Shown: positions 9,813-18,453, numbered from the stretch's first letter. The stretch is 64,000 nt of DNA from Geothrix fuzhouensis (GCF_024609325.1 NZ_JANHMQ010000002.1:186001-250000), one strand, 5' to 3'. Translations and numbers: made by a program. The notes: generated from the letters alone by a model not told the origin.

Positions 9813-10172
9813 ATGCAGCGACCCGACACCCTCCACGTAGACAAGCCCTGGGGCTCCTTCGATCAGTACGCCCTGAACACGCCCTGCACGGTGAAGATCC
9901 TCACCTGCAACCCGGGCCAGAAGCTGAGCCTCCAGCGCCATGCGCACCGGGGCGAATTGTGGGTGGTGCTGGATCCGGGCGTGGTGGTGGACCGCGACGG
10001 CGTGGAACTTCGTCCGGCCGTGGGCGAGGAGATCTGGCTGCCTCTGGGCAGCACCCATCGCCTGCGCTGCGATGCCAGCACGGCCCACCCGGTCCGGGTG
10101 CTGGAAGTGAGTCTTGGCACCTTCGACGAGGCGGACATCGAGCGGCTTCAGGACGACTACGGGCGCCATTGA
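9813..10172 (+). CDS. Cupin, mannose-6-phosphate isomerase type II-like domain
   Basis: This 119-residue single-cupin protein matches the C-terminal isomerase domain of bifunctional mannose-6-phosphate isomerase/GDP-mannose pyrophosphorylases. It shows VDKPWGSFDQ, the metal-site motif QRHAHRGELWVVL, a PxG turn and LGSTHRL. It would interconvert fructose 6-phosphate and mannose 6-phosphate upstream of the guanylyltransferase encoded 224 bases before it, so here the usual fusion is split in two genes. ATG9813 starts the conserved sequence, but its ribosome binding site is weak and ATG9783 is possible. Its first codons are duplicated at 9631. It overlaps the next gene by one base. Confidence 0.85.
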   Translation: MQRPDTLHVDKPWGSFDQYALNTPCTVKILTCNPGQKLSLQRHAHRGELWVVLDPGVVVDRDGVELRPAVGEEIWLPLGSTHRLRCDASTAHPVRVLEVSLGTFDEADIERLQDDYGRH

Positions 10173-10861
10173 TGCGCGCCATCGTCCTGCTGTTCACGGC
10201 GGCCCTCCCGCTGCTGGCCCAGAGTGGCGAGGAGATCCTCGCCCGGGTGGATCGGCTGCGCCATCCCTGGCCGGTCTTCACCGTGGAACTCACGGTGAAG
10301 GCCCCAAGGATGGCCCAGCGCTGGAAGGTATCGGCGCGGGAGAACGGCGATGCCCGGCTGGACGGACTTTCCGACAAGGAGAAGGGCCGGGCCGTCCTGT
10401 TGCGGGGCGATGAGATGTGGCTGTTGCTGCCCGGCACGAAGCGGCCGGTGAAGGTCTCGCCCCAGCAGCGCATGATGGGGCCCGCGGCCGGGGGGGATGT
10501 GGCTCGCACCCGGTTCCGGGAAGACTACAGCGTGCGGGCGGTGGCAGAAGAACCCCTGGATGGCCGGGCCTGCTGGCGTCTGGAGTTGGTGGCGAAGCGG
10601 CCGGCCATCAGTGCGCGCCAGGTGGTCCTGTGGGTGGCGAAAGAGGGCTCCCTACCCTTGAAAGCCGAGTTCCGGCTCGCTTCGGGGCGGCTGGCTCGCA
10701 CGGCCCGGTTCGGCCCCCCGGTCCAGGCGCACGGCCAGCCCGTGCTATCACGGATGGAGATCGAGGAGGTCGGCGGGGTCGCGGTCGAGCTGGCCTTCGG
10801 GAACTGGACCCGAGGCGGGGTGGCGCCGGGCGCCTTCGACCTTCCCGGCAGCGACCGGTGA
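10172..10861 (+). CDS. LolA-like outer-membrane lipoprotein-sorting protein
   Basis: The 229-residue precursor has a short signal peptide (MRAIVLLFTAALPLLAQ) followed by one domain of the COG2834/LolA-like fold, an open beta-barrel that binds lipid. Recognisable stretches include SARENGDARLDGLSDKEKGR, MWLLLPGTKRPVKVSPQQRM and the basic LPLKAEFR strand. Proteins of this type act in the periplasm on outer-membrane lipids or lipoproteins, but this one is not a canonical LolA. It starts on the last base of the cupin stop codon, so the two are coupled. A terminator follows at 10990. Confidence 0.75.
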   Translation: MRAIVLLFTAALPLLAQSGEEILARVDRLRHPWPVFTVELTVKAPRMAQRWKVSARENGDARLDGLSDKEKGRAVLLRGDEMWLLLPGTKRPVKVSPQQRMMGPAAGGDVARTRFREDYSVRAVAEEPLDGRACWRLELVAKRPAISARQVVLWVAKEGSLPLKAEFRLASGRLARTARFGPPVQAHGQPVLSRMEIEEVGGVAVELAFGNWTRGGVAPGAFDLPGSDR

Positions 10862-10989
10862 TAGACTGGTAGGCGAGGTGCCCGCAAGGGCTTCCCGCCA
10901 CCAACCATCCCACCAATCGATCCCAGTCCCGTCCGCGGGGCTCCCGCTAAAAAACCCCACCACTCGAAATCCCGCCAAATAACCCTCAC

Positions 10990-11022
10990 GAAGCGCCCGC
11001 ACCTCCGGGCGCTTCCTTTTTT
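10990..11022 (+). terminator. Intrinsic terminator
   Basis: The stem GAAGCGCCCG/CGGGCGCTTC closes a six-base loop and is followed by C and six T residues. It ends the transcript that covers the mannose genes and the LolA-like gene. Confidence 0.85.
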
Positions 11023-11096
11023 GGGGGCTCCGGGAGCGCAATCAGCGCTCGGAGCTGGAGGAACCCACTGGCACAATGAAAAGATTCGGAGGATTT

Positions 11097-12089
11097 ATGG
11101 CCCCATCTGCGCCCAAGCTCGGTCCCGTCGGCAGCTATGTGAAGCATCATTTCCGGCACTTCAACGCCGCCGCCCTGATCGACGCCGCCGAAGGCTACCG
11201 GGTGTTCCTGGAGCAGGGCGGCAAGATGATGGTGACGTTGGGCGGGGCCATGAGCACCGCCGAGCTGGGCCTTTCCTTCGCCGAGATGATCCGGCAGGAC
11301 AAGGTGCACCTCATCGTCTGCACGGGCGCCAACCTGGAAGAGGACATCTTCAACCTGGTGGCCCACGACTTCTACGAGCGCGTGCCCCACTACCGGGACC
11401 TGACGCCCCAGGACGAGAAGGCCCTCCTGGACCGCCACATGAACCGCGTGACCGACACCTGCATCCCCGAGATGGAGGCCATGCGCCGCATGGAAAAGGC
11501 CATGCTCGAGGTGTGGATGGAGGCCGACGCCAAGGCCGAGCGCTACTTCCCCCACGAGTTCTTCCAGAAGGTGTTGAAGAGCGGAAAGTACGAGCAGTAC
11601 TACCAGATCGACCCGAAGCACAGCTGGATGCTCGCCGCCCTCGAGAAGAACGTGCCCATCGTCGTGCCCGGCTGGGAGGACAGCACGCTGGGCAACATGT
11701 TCGCCGCCGCCGTCATCCGCGGGGATGTGAAGAACGTCCACACCGTGCGCACCGGCATCGAGTACATGACCTGGCTCGCCAAGCACTACCAGGACGTCAC
11801 GAAGACGTCGACGCTGGGCATGTTCCAGATTGCCGGCGGCATCTCCGGTGACTTCCCCATCTGCGTGGTTCCCATGCTGCATCAGGATCTGGAGCTGACG
11901 GAAGTGCCGCTCTGGGGCTACTTCTGCCAGATCAGCGACAGCACCACCAGCTACGGCTCGTACTCCGGCGCGGTGCCCAACGAGAAGATCACCTGGGGCA
12001 AGCTGGGCATCAACACCCCGAAGTTCATTGTGGAATCCGACGCCACCATCGTGGCCCCGCTGATCTTCGCCTACCTGTTGGGTTGGTAG
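11097..12089 (+). CDS. Deoxyhypusine synthase family protein
   Basis: The 330-residue protein shares the deoxyhypusine synthase fold: NAD-binding segments MMVTLGGAMSTAELG and VCTGANLEEDIFNL, plus a C-terminal ITWGKLG whose Lys lines up with the catalytic Lys329 of human DHS (WGK). Eukaryotic and archaeal enzymes transfer the aminobutyl group of spermidine to eIF5A. Bacteria have no eIF5A, and bacterial homologues have been linked to polyamine or guanidino-polyamine formation, so the substrate here is open. ATG11097 has GGAGG at ideal spacing, whereas ATG11076 does not. It is followed by gluQRS after 55 bases in the same direction. Confidence 0.9.
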   Translation: MAPSAPKLGPVGSYVKHHFRHFNAAALIDAAEGYRVFLEQGGKMMVTLGGAMSTAELGLSFAEMIRQDKVHLIVCTGANLEEDIFNLVAHDFYERVPHYRDLTPQDEKALLDRHMNRVTDTCIPEMEAMRRMEKAMLEVWMEADAKAERYFPHEFFQKVLKSGKYEQYYQIDPKHSWMLAALEKNVPIVVPGWEDSTLGNMFAAAVIRGDVKNVHTVRTGIEYMTWLAKHYQDVTKTSTLGMFQIAGGISGDFPICVVPMLHQDLELTEVPLWGYFCQISDSTTSYGSYSGAVPNEKITWGKLGINTPKFIVESDATIVAPLIFAYLLGW

Positions 12090-12144
12090 CTCGCGGCTGT
12101 CAGCCCTCAGTTGCAAGCTGGCAGCTCGGCAGCCTCCCGATCCC

Positions 12145-13044
12145 ATGACCATCGGCCGTTTCGCACCTTCGCCCACGGGGATTCTCCACTTGGGGAACCT
12201 GCGCACGGCGCTGGCTTCCTGGTTGTCCGCGCGAGCGGCAGGCGGGCGCTGGCTCGTGCGCATGGAGGACGTGGATGGCCCCCGCTGTCGCTGGGATCTG
12301 GGCGAGGCACAGCTGCGGGACCTGGCGGCCCTGGGGCTGGAATCCGATGGACCGGTGGTCTGGCAGTCCGGGCGCCTCGCCGACTACCAGGCGGCCCTGG
12401 TGGCGCTGCATGCGGCGGGGCGTCTCTACCCCTGTGCCTGCACCCGCAAGGATCTCCAGCTGCTGGCTTCTGCCCCCCACGCCGAGGACGGCCTGCGGCC
12501 CTACCCCGGTCGCTGCCGGGGTAGGGCCTGGGAAAGGTTCGAGCAGGCGCTCCGCCTCCGGCTGCCCGAGGGGGCCATGGCCTGGGAGGACCGCCTGCTC
12601 GGGCCTCAGACGGACGATCCCGCCACCCTCACGGGCGATCCGCTCCTGTTCCGCCGGGATGGCTGCTTCGCCTACCACCTGGCGGTGGTCGTCGATGATG
12701 GTGCCCAGGGCATCACGGAGGTGGTGCGGGGGGCCGACCTGCGCCCCGTGACCGCCACCCAGATTCGCCTCCAGGAAGCCCTGGGTCTGCCACGCCCTGA
12801 CTATGCCCACTTGGGGTTGGTCGTGGCGCCCGACGGCAGCCGCCTGGGCAAGCGGGCCGGGGGACTGGGCCTGGAAGCCTTGGCGGCCCGGGGCGTTTCC
12901 TCTGCAGAGGTGCTGGGCTGGCTGGGCTGGAGCCTGGGTTGCCTGGAACGGCCGGAAGCCTGCCGCTCCGAGGAGCTCATTCAGGCCTTCGACTGGGCCG
13001 GGGCGCCGAAGGGCGAGGTGCGGGTGCCCGAGGCCTGGGCCTGA
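12145..13044 (+). CDS. gluQ: Glutamyl-Q tRNA(Asp) synthetase
   Basis: This is a truncated glutamyl-tRNA synthetase homologue that attaches glutamate to queuosine at position 34 of tRNA-Asp. The 299-residue length, without an anticodon-binding domain, is typical of GluQRS. The HIGH-like motif is PSPTGILHLGNLRTA, and the KMSKS-equivalent is degenerate (SRLGKRAGG), as in the family. A Cys-containing zinc-site region is seen at YPCACTRKDL with YPGRCRGR. It probably shares a transcript with the deoxyhypusine synthase-like gene. The upstream ribosome binding site is weak. Confidence 0.92.
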   Translation: MTIGRFAPSPTGILHLGNLRTALASWLSARAAGGRWLVRMEDVDGPRCRWDLGEAQLRDLAALGLESDGPVVWQSGRLADYQAALVALHAAGRLYPCACTRKDLQLLASAPHAEDGLRPYPGRCRGRAWERFEQALRLRLPEGAMAWEDRLLGPQTDDPATLTGDPLLFRRDGCFAYHLAVVVDDGAQGITEVVRGADLRPVTATQIRLQEALGLPRPDYAHLGLVVAPDGSRLGKRAGGLGLEALAARGVSSAEVLGWLGWSLGCLERPEACRSEELIQAFDWAGAPKGEVRVPEAWA

Positions 13045-13045
13045 T

Positions 13046-13375
13046 TCAGCGCTCAGCTTCCAGCCGCTTCAGCTCCGTCCACAGCCAGTCCCGAGCCAGC
13101 ACGGTACGGCCGTCCTTGAGGCGGATCTCATAGGGCTGGCCGCTCAAGGAGCTCCCGCTGGCGCAGTAGCGGATGAAATCGGGCGCAGTCTTCACCCGGC
13201 GACCCGCGTTCCTCCATTTCAGGCGCAGGTGGTCGGCGGCGGCCTTGGGCGCGTGCTCGGCTCCATTCCGGAGGAAGACCGCACCCTCGAGGTTCGCCAC
13301 GGCCTGGATGAGGGCCTCGATCTTCTGGGCCTCGGGCATGGCGGCCGGGACGGTGAGAAGGAAGGCCGAAATCAT
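13046..13375 (-). CDS. DUF5329 family protein, probably exported
   Basis: The 109-residue protein matches the DUF5329 pattern: a helix EAQKIEALIQAVANLEGAVF, FLRNGAEH, KAAADHLRLKW, VKTAPDFIRYCAS and the end WLWTELKRLE. A short hydrophobic start (MISAFLLTVPAAM) looks like a signal peptide. The function of this family is unknown. The frame is open further upstream, to ATG13486, across a strong inverted repeat; I prefer ATG13375 because the conserved domain begins just after it. It is convergent with gluQRS, the two stops nearly touching. Confidence 0.75.
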   Translation of the reverse strand: MISAFLLTVPAAMPEAQKIEALIQAVANLEGAVFLRNGAEHAPKAAADHLRLKWRNAGRRVKTAPDFIRYCASGSSLSGQPYEIRLKDGRTVLARDWLWTELKRLEAER

Positions 13376-14002
13376 CTTTTGAGCATGCCAGGTATGGCTG
13401 CCCCCAGGAATCACCTGGTGCGCCTCAGTCGCAACCCTTTGGGGAAAAGGGTTGCGACTGAAAATGAGACCTTGACTCTGGCGCACCTTTCTCCATATTG
13501 AGATGCCACCTCAGGAAGTCGGAGATTTCCAGGTCGTGTGCCTTGGTTGTTTGATTTTTCGGGTTCGATGGCAGATCGTCAACTCGAGTCTTTGCTTGAA
13601 AAGATCAAGTTGATTCCCGCGGGAGGAATCATGGTTGCCCTTGCTACCAACCGCCAGGACCCAGACCTGGGCGATCCTGCCGTGTGGGTGCCCGGCTTGG
13701 CAACCAGCCCTGGCCTTCCTGGTACATCCCACCGCCATTTCGAATTCCGAGGAACTGAACCTACGCATCTTCTCGGCTCCTTCGCGTCCCTTCCGGATGG
13801 TGCCGATCGGCAACGGTGGCGGGCTCCGCCCCGACGCCAGCGGTCGACGAATCCACCACCTCACGGCTCGGACACGGCACCCAGCCGGGGAGCGGGGATG
13901 TGTGGCGGTCACGTTGGAGCCCCGCCCGAAGGGCACCGACATCGGGCACACCCAATCCAGCGACCGATCGTGAGCTCGGCCGCCCCTTCTTATGGAGTTC
14001 AC
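13376..14002. other. Intergenic region without a supported gene
   Basis: These 627 bases hold a nested inverted repeat (13417-13487) and otherwise nothing I can assign. A plus-strand frame runs open through 13538-14002 into the next gene, but it has no ribosome binding site or family resemblance and changes to a Pro/Arg/His-rich composition. Promoters for the flanking divergent genes are expected here. Confidence 0.45.
13417..13487. repeat. Nested inverted repeat (15-bp perfect hairpin inside an 8-bp palindromic pair)
   Basis: The inner arms CAGTCGCAACCCTTT (13426-13440) and its exact complement (13446-13460) flank a GGGGA loop. Outer arms GGTGCGCC (13417-13424) and GGCGCACC (13480-13487) enclose it asymmetrically. 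There is no T-run on either strand, so it is not a simple terminator. It lies 42-112 bases upstream of the DUF5329 start. Confidence 0.85.
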
Positions 14003-14575
14003 ATGAATCGCCTATTCACTTCACTAGCTGTGGGGGCCGCCACCCTCGCCTGCAGTACGCTGGTCGCGGAAGATTTCCAGCCCTTGATGGCGGCCACTCG
14101 GACCACTTGGCCCGAAAAGCAGCATATCGGCGTCATCTGCAACTACCGGGTGAGCCAGCCCCAGGTGATGGCCCTGGCCAAGGCTGCCGGCGAAGGCGCC
14201 TTGATCACGGTTGTGGATGCCCGGATTCCCGATGAGGCCAGTGCCGCGGCCACCTTGCTGGCGCGATCCAAGGCCAACTATGTGGTCCTGATGCCCCGGG
14301 ACCAGGTCTTCCACGATGGCTCCTTTGCCGCCACCGTTGCCGTGGCGCGGCTGGCCGCGGCTGGCATTCCAGCGACCGGCACCACGCCTGTGGCCCTGAA
14401 GCAGGGCGCCGTGTTCAGCGTGGGGGACGGGACGGAGGGCCAGATCCTGGTCAACAACCATCTGATCGGAACCATCGATGTGACCCTGCCGGATCGCAGT
14501 ACGATCCTTCAGAAGTCCAGCCTTGTCATGACCAGAGAGGGCATGGCTACGATCCGCGTGCGTTCGGCCAAGTAG
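14003..14575 (+). CDS. Secreted protein of unknown function
   Basis: I do not recognise a named family. The 190-residue precursor has a clear signal peptide (MNRLFTSLAVGAATLACSTL, cleavage near LVAED). The mature part looks like an alternating alpha/beta domain (VICNYRVSQPQVMALAKAAG, ALITVVDARIP, NYVVLMPRDQVF) reminiscent of periplasmic substrate-binding folds, ending in a beta-rich part (GQILVNNHLIGTIDVTLPD). ATG14003 has GGAG seven bases upstream. It is followed by a terminator hairpin, so it is probably monocistronic. A periplasmic ligand-binding role is possible but unproven. Confidence 0.75.
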   Translation: MNRLFTSLAVGAATLACSTLVAEDFQPLMAATRTTWPEKQHIGVICNYRVSQPQVMALAKAAGEGALITVVDARIPDEASAAATLLARSKANYVVLMPRDQVFHDGSFAATVAVARLAAAGIPATGTTPVALKQGAVFSVGDGTEGQILVNNHLIGTIDVTLPDRSTILQKSSLVMTREGMATIRVRSAK

Positions 14576-14595
14576 TCCACCCGGTTCACAGGTAG

Positions 14596-14620
14596 AGCCC
14601 GGCTAAGCCGGGCTTTGTGT
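14596..14620 (+). terminator. Hairpin terminator after the secreted protein
   Basis: The stem AGCCCGGC/GCCGGGCT with a TAA loop is followed by a broken T-rich run (TTGTGTT). It lies 20 bases after the stop codon at 14575. Confidence 0.7.
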
Positions 14621-14763
14621 TGTGGCATCTCCCGGAGGGTTGTGACGCTGTTCATACAACCATATACGGATGGATCGGTCCCCTTGACTACACTAGGTGG
14701 GAGGGCGTATCAGCCGCGCCCCGGACTCCTTGGTTGGATCCAGTTACCGAATCGGAGGCCCTT

Positions 14764-15264
14764 GTGCTCCGTCCCATCCTTTTTCTGCTGTCCGCGCTGA
14801 TTTTGACCGCTGCCAGCAACCCCATCCCCGAAGCTGTGGAGATGCGGCCCGGGGTCTTCATCCTGAAGGGCGGCGCCACGCCGACGATCTACCTTGATCT
14901 GAAGCGCCAGCACATCACCCATGTCCTCGACTTGCGGCAGGACAGTGAAATCACCCCTGCATCGACCTTCGGCTTCACGGTTCTGCAGGAAATGAAGGTG
15001 CATTACATGCGCTATGCGACCAGCCGGGTGCCGCCAGCGGCGGATCTCGACTTCATCCGCTCCCTGCTCAAGGAGTTGCCGAAGGGAGCGCGCATTGTGG
15101 TCACCTGCAGCAACGGAAACCGTGCGGCAGCCGCCGTCTGTCCGTGGCTGGTACTGGATCAGGGCCTGCCCCTGGCCGAGGTGCTAGCCGCGTCGCATCA
15201 AGCCGGACTCACCGTTCCAGAAACGGAAGTGGCCATCCGGGGCTACCTCCAGGCGCGCCTGTGA
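14764..15264 (+). CDS. Exported rhodanese/phosphatase-like protein
   Basis: The 166-residue precursor starts at a GTG preceded by GGAGG and has a signal peptide (MLRPILFLLSALILTAASNP). The mature part resembles DUF442/dual-specificity-phosphatase and rhodanese-like folds: THVLDLRQDSE, then an active-site loop VVTCSNGNRAAAA, a CX4R loop as in rhodaneses with the Gly-Asn-Arg turn. It could act as a periplasmic sulfurtransferase or phosphatase-like protein; the residues do not decide between these. Frames starting upstream at 14617 have no ribosome binding site. It converges with rpsT across a hairpin. Confidence 0.7.
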   Translation: MLRPILFLLSALILTAASNPIPEAVEMRPGVFILKGGATPTIYLDLKRQHITHVLDLRQDSEITPASTFGFTVLQEMKVHYMRYATSRVPPAADLDFIRSLLKELPKGARIVVTCSNGNRAAAAVCPWLVLDQGLPLAEVLAASHQAGLTVPETEVAIRGYLQARL

Positions 15265-15301
15265 TCGTTCGGCGCACAAGGGTTAGGAGAGTGTACAAAA
15301 C

Positions 15302-15327
15302 AATGGACCCGGCTCTCCGGGTCCATT
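15302..15327. terminator. Bidirectional hairpin between convergent genes
   Basis: A perfect 11-base-pair stem AATGGACCCGG/CCGGGTCCATT with a CTCT loop lies between the exported phosphatase-like gene and rpsT, 20 bases after the rpsT stop codon. T-runs are weak on both sides. Confidence 0.7.
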
Positions 15328-15346
15328 CGTAAAGCCTGAAGGCTGG

Positions 15347-15610
15347 TTAGGCCAGCTTGTTCACCTTGTCGGCCAGGCGGGACTTGGTCCGGTCGGCGGC
15401 GTTCTTGTGCATCACGCCCTTGCGGCAGGCTTTGTCCACCAGACCCTGGGTCTGGGGCAGCAGCTTGGCGGCGCCAGCCTTGTCGCCCCCGGCGATCAGG
15501 GCCAGGAAGCTCTTGACGGCCGACTTCAGGGTCGAACGGTTGCTGCGGTTGCGGAGGCGGGCCTCGGCATCGCGGCGGGCCTTCTTGGCGGCGGACTTGT
15601 GATTGGCCAT
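15347..15610 (-). CDS. rpsT: 30S ribosomal protein S20
   Basis: The 87-residue basic protein binds 16S rRNA early in small-subunit assembly. It matches S20 across its length: MANHKSAAKKARRDAEARLR, NRSNRSTLKSAVKSF and GVMHKNAADRTKSRLADKVN. The longer upstream frame to 15676 is discarded because the conserved protein starts at MANHKSA, with GGAG ten bases ahead. It stands alone, as rpsT often does, between a hairpin and the divergent transketolase gene. Confidence 0.97.
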   Translation of the reverse strand: MANHKSAAKKARRDAEARLRNRSNRSTLKSAVKSFLALIAGGDKAGAAKLLPQTQGLVDKACRKGVMHKNAADRTKSRLADKVNKLA

Positions 15611-15802
15611 GGGATCTGATCTCCAGCTTCCGGGGCAGTCCCCCTTGCAGGGGCTTGGGGAAGCGCGAAAGACCATCCTATCGCAAACACCGCGCAGGTC
15701 AAGGGCAAAAGGCGGCTCTCAGGGGTCATTCGCCCCTTCCGGAGCGGCCCTCCCCAGGGCATCCTAATCGGAGGCGAATGGCCTCCCGGGAAGGATGGGG
15801 TC

Positions 15803-16633
15803 ATGCCGCAGCAGAAACTGGAGTCCGTCGAGGATCTGGCGGCGAAGGCGAAAGCCTTGCGCCGAGATGTCCTGCTGCAGGTGTTCAAGGCCCAGAGCGG
15901 CCACCCCGGCGGCAGCCTCAGCTGGATCGACATCGGCGTGGCGCTTTACTACCACGAGCTGACCGTATTCCCGGAGAACCCGGCGAACCCGGCTCGGGAC
16001 CGCTTCGTGCTCTCCAAGGGCCACGCGTGCCCCGCCCAGTACGCCATCCTCGCCGACCAGGGCTTCTTCCCGAGGGCCTGGCTGGAGACCTTCCGCCAGT
16101 ACCCCACGCACCTCCAGGGCCACGCGGAGAACCACTACACGCCCGGCGTGGAGGTCACCACGGGCAGCCTGGGCCAGGGCCTGCCCCAGGCTGTGGGCAT
16201 CGCCCTGGGCCTCAAGGTGCAGCAGGCGGCCCAACGCGTCTACTGCGTGATCGGCGATGGCGAGAGCCAGGAGGGTGTGATCTGGGAGGCGGCCATGGCC
16301 GCGCCCCATCACAAGCTGGACAACCTTTGCGTCTTCCACGACCTGAACGGCCTGCAGATCGACGGCGAGGTGAAGAAGGTGATGAACATCAACCCCGTGC
16401 CGGACAAGTGGCGCGCCTTCGGCTGGGCTGTAAAAGAGATCGACGGCCATGACTTCACGCAGATCCTGGCGGCCCTGGCCTGGGCGCACACCATCAAGGG
16501 CCAGCCGGCGATGATCTGCGCCCGCACCGTGAAGGGCAAGGGCGTGAGCTTCATGGAGAACCAGGCAGGCTGGCACGGCGTGGCCCCCAAGCAGGACGAA
16601 TACGAGAAGGCCCTAGCCGAACTGGCCGACTAA
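15803..16633 (+). CDS. Transketolase, N-terminal (pyrophosphate-binding) subunit
   Basis: The 276-residue protein covers only the N-terminal thiamine-diphosphate-binding domain of transketolase, as in two-subunit transketolases. Conserved pieces include SGHPGGSLS, DRFVLSKGHACPAQYA, TGSLGQGLPQAVGIALG and the cofactor motif GDGESQEG with a following Asn. The pyrimidine-binding C-terminal half is needed for activity and is not next door: argS follows 20 bases later in the same direction. The partner must lie outside the window, or the gene is an orphan half. The enzyme would shuttle two-carbon units in the non-oxidative pentose phosphate pathway. Confidence 0.92.
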   Translation: MPQQKLESVEDLAAKAKALRRDVLLQVFKAQSGHPGGSLSWIDIGVALYYHELTVFPENPANPARDRFVLSKGHACPAQYAILADQGFFPRAWLETFRQYPTHLQGHAENHYTPGVEVTTGSLGQGLPQAVGIALGLKVQQAAQRVYCVIGDGESQEGVIWEAAMAAPHHKLDNLCVFHDLNGLQIDGEVKKVMNINPVPDKWRAFGWAVKEIDGHDFTQILAALAWAHTIKGQPAMICARTVKGKGVSFMENQAGWHGVAPKQDEYEKALAELAD

Positions 16634-16653
16634 CTGACTGAGGACTGACCTGA

Positions 16654-18453
16654 ATGGATGCTTTGCGACACACCTTCGAACAGCAGCTGGCGACGGCTCT
16701 GCCTGGCGTGGAAATCACGCTGGAGCGGCCTAAATCCGGCGAGCTGGGAGATCTGGCCTTCCCCTGCTTCCGTGCCGCCAAGCAATTGGGGAAGAACCCC
16801 GTGCAGCTGTCGCAGGGGCTGGCGGCATCCATCACCATCGAAGGTGCCAAGCTCGTCGCCACCGGCCCCTACCTGAATCTCAAGCTGGCGCCGGAGACTC
16901 GCGCCCAGGCGGTGTTGGGGGCCATCCTGGAGGCTCCACTGGGCACGTCCTATGGCTCGCGCCCCGCCAACGGGAAGAAGGTGATCGTCGAGTACAGCTC
17001 GCCGAACATCGCCAAACTCTTCACCATCGGCCACCTGCGTTCCACCATGATCGGCCACACCCTGGCCCAGGTGCATCAGTTCCTGGGCTACGAGGTGATC
17101 CGCCTCAACCACCTCGGCGACTGGGGCACCCAGTTCGGGACGCTGCTGGCGGCCTACACGCGCTGGGCCCAGGTGGAGAATGCGGATCTGGAACAGGATT
17201 TCGACTGGGCCGAGCCCGCGCCCGAGAAGCGCCGCACGCCGCTGTTCCGGCTCTTCCAGCTCTACGTGCGCTTCCACGCCGAAGAAGAGAACGATCCGGC
17301 CATGCGCGACGAAGCCCGAGACTGGTTCAAGCGGTTGGAGGGCAATGATCCGAAGGCGCGGGAGCTCTGGAAGCGGTTCCGAGACCTTTCGCTCGCTGAA
17401 TTCCAGCGCATCTACGACCGTCTGGGCGTGAGCTTCGACACCCTGGAGCAGGGCGAAGCCTTCTATGAAGATCAGCTCGCTCCCACCCTGAAGCGCCTCA
17501 CGGAGGCGGGCCTGCTCGTGGAAGGCAACAACGGTGCCCGCATCATCAACCTGGAGGATGTGGGCATCACCACACCTTGCCTGGTGCAGAAAGCAGATGG
17601 CACCAGCATCTACGCCACCCGCGACCTGGCGGCGGCCCTGTACCGCAAGCAGGCCTACGGCTTCGATCGCTGCCTCTACGTGGTGGGGACGGACCAGGTG
17701 CTGCACTTCCAGCAGATCTTCGCGGTGCTCGACAAGCTGGATCCCTGGTTCAAGGGCCGCATGCTGCACACGCCCTTCGGCATGGTGAAGCTGCCCGAAG
17801 GCAAGATGAGCACCCGGAAGGGCAACGTCATCTTCCTCGAGGACGTGCTGGACGAGGCCCGGGAGCGCGTGGCGGCCATCATTGCGGAGAAGAACCCTGA
17901 CCTGAAGGACAAGGAGGCCGTGGCCGAGATGCTGGGCATGGGTGCCGTGGTGTTTTTCGATGCCATGAACGACCGCGTGAAGCCCATCACCTTCACCTGG
18001 GACCGCGTCATCGCCCTTGATGGCGACACGGGCCCGTACGTGCAGTACGCCCACGCCCGCATCATGAGCGTCCTGCGCAAGGCCGGTGGCGATTGGGCAG
18101 CCAAGGCCCAGGCCGGCGCCGCAATTGGACCCTTCCTTCCCTTCGCGGATGCAGCGGCGCCCGCGAACTTCGATGGCCTGGCCGCGCCCGAAACCCAGGC
18201 CCTGCTCTTCGAGTTGGCGGGCCTGCCCGGCGCCATCGCCGCCGTGGCGGAGGGCTGCATGGCCACGCCCCTCGCGCGCCAATTGGTGACCCTGGCCCGC
18301 TCCTTCAGCGGCTTCTACACCAACTGTCCAATCCTGGCCCCGGAGAACGCGCCAGAGGTCCGCGACGCCCGTCTCATCCTCTGCGTCGCCACCGCCCGCG
18401 CCCTCCGCCAGGGCCTCCACCTCATGGGCATCCAGGCCCCGGAGGAGATGTGA
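16654..18453 (+). CDS. argS: Arginyl-tRNA synthetase
   Basis: This class I synthetase charges tRNA-Arg. The 599-residue length is normal. The N-terminal Add-1 domain comes first, followed by the ArgRS form of the HIGH motif ([19 protein letters not shown]), the KMSKS-like KMSTRKGN and the DALR anticodon domain (about residues 480-599, [19 protein letters not shown] onward). It lies 20 bases after the transketolase half and 31 bases before pyrG, so all three may be co-transcribed. Confidence 0.97.
   Translation: MDALRHTFEQQLATALPGVEITLERPKSGELGDLAFPCFRAAKQLGKNPVQLSQGLAASITIEGAKLVATGPYLNLKLAPETRAQAVLGAILEAPLGTSYGSRPANGKKVIVEYSSPNIAKLFTIGHLRSTMIGHTLAQVHQFLGYEVIRLNHLGDWGTQFGTLLAAYTRWAQVENADLEQDFDWAEPAPEKRRTPLFRLFQLYVRFHAEEENDPAMRDEARDWFKRLEGNDPKARELWKRFRDLSLAEFQRIYDRLGVSFDTLEQGEAFYEDQLAPTLKRLTEAGLLVEGNNGARIINLEDVGITTPCLVQKADGTSIYATRDLAAALYRKQAYGFDRCLYVVGTDQVLHFQQIFAVLDKLDPWFKGRMLHTPFGMVKLPEGKMSTRKGNVIFLEDVLDEARERVAAIIAEKNPDLKDKEAVAEMLGMGAVVFFDAMNDRVKPITFTWDRVIALDGDTGPYVQYAHARIMSVLRKAGGDWAAKAQAGAAIGPFLPFADAAAPANFDGLAAPETQALLFELAGLPGAIAAVAEGCMATPLARQLVTLARSFSGFYTNCPILAPENAPEVRDARLILCVATARALRQGLHLMGIQAPEEM

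Noticed and set aside
13538-14002. N-terminal extension of the secreted protein at 14003 by 155 codons
   Set aside because: The extension would bury a clear signal peptide and has no ribosome binding site or recognisable domain, whereas ATG14003 has both a site and a signal sequence.
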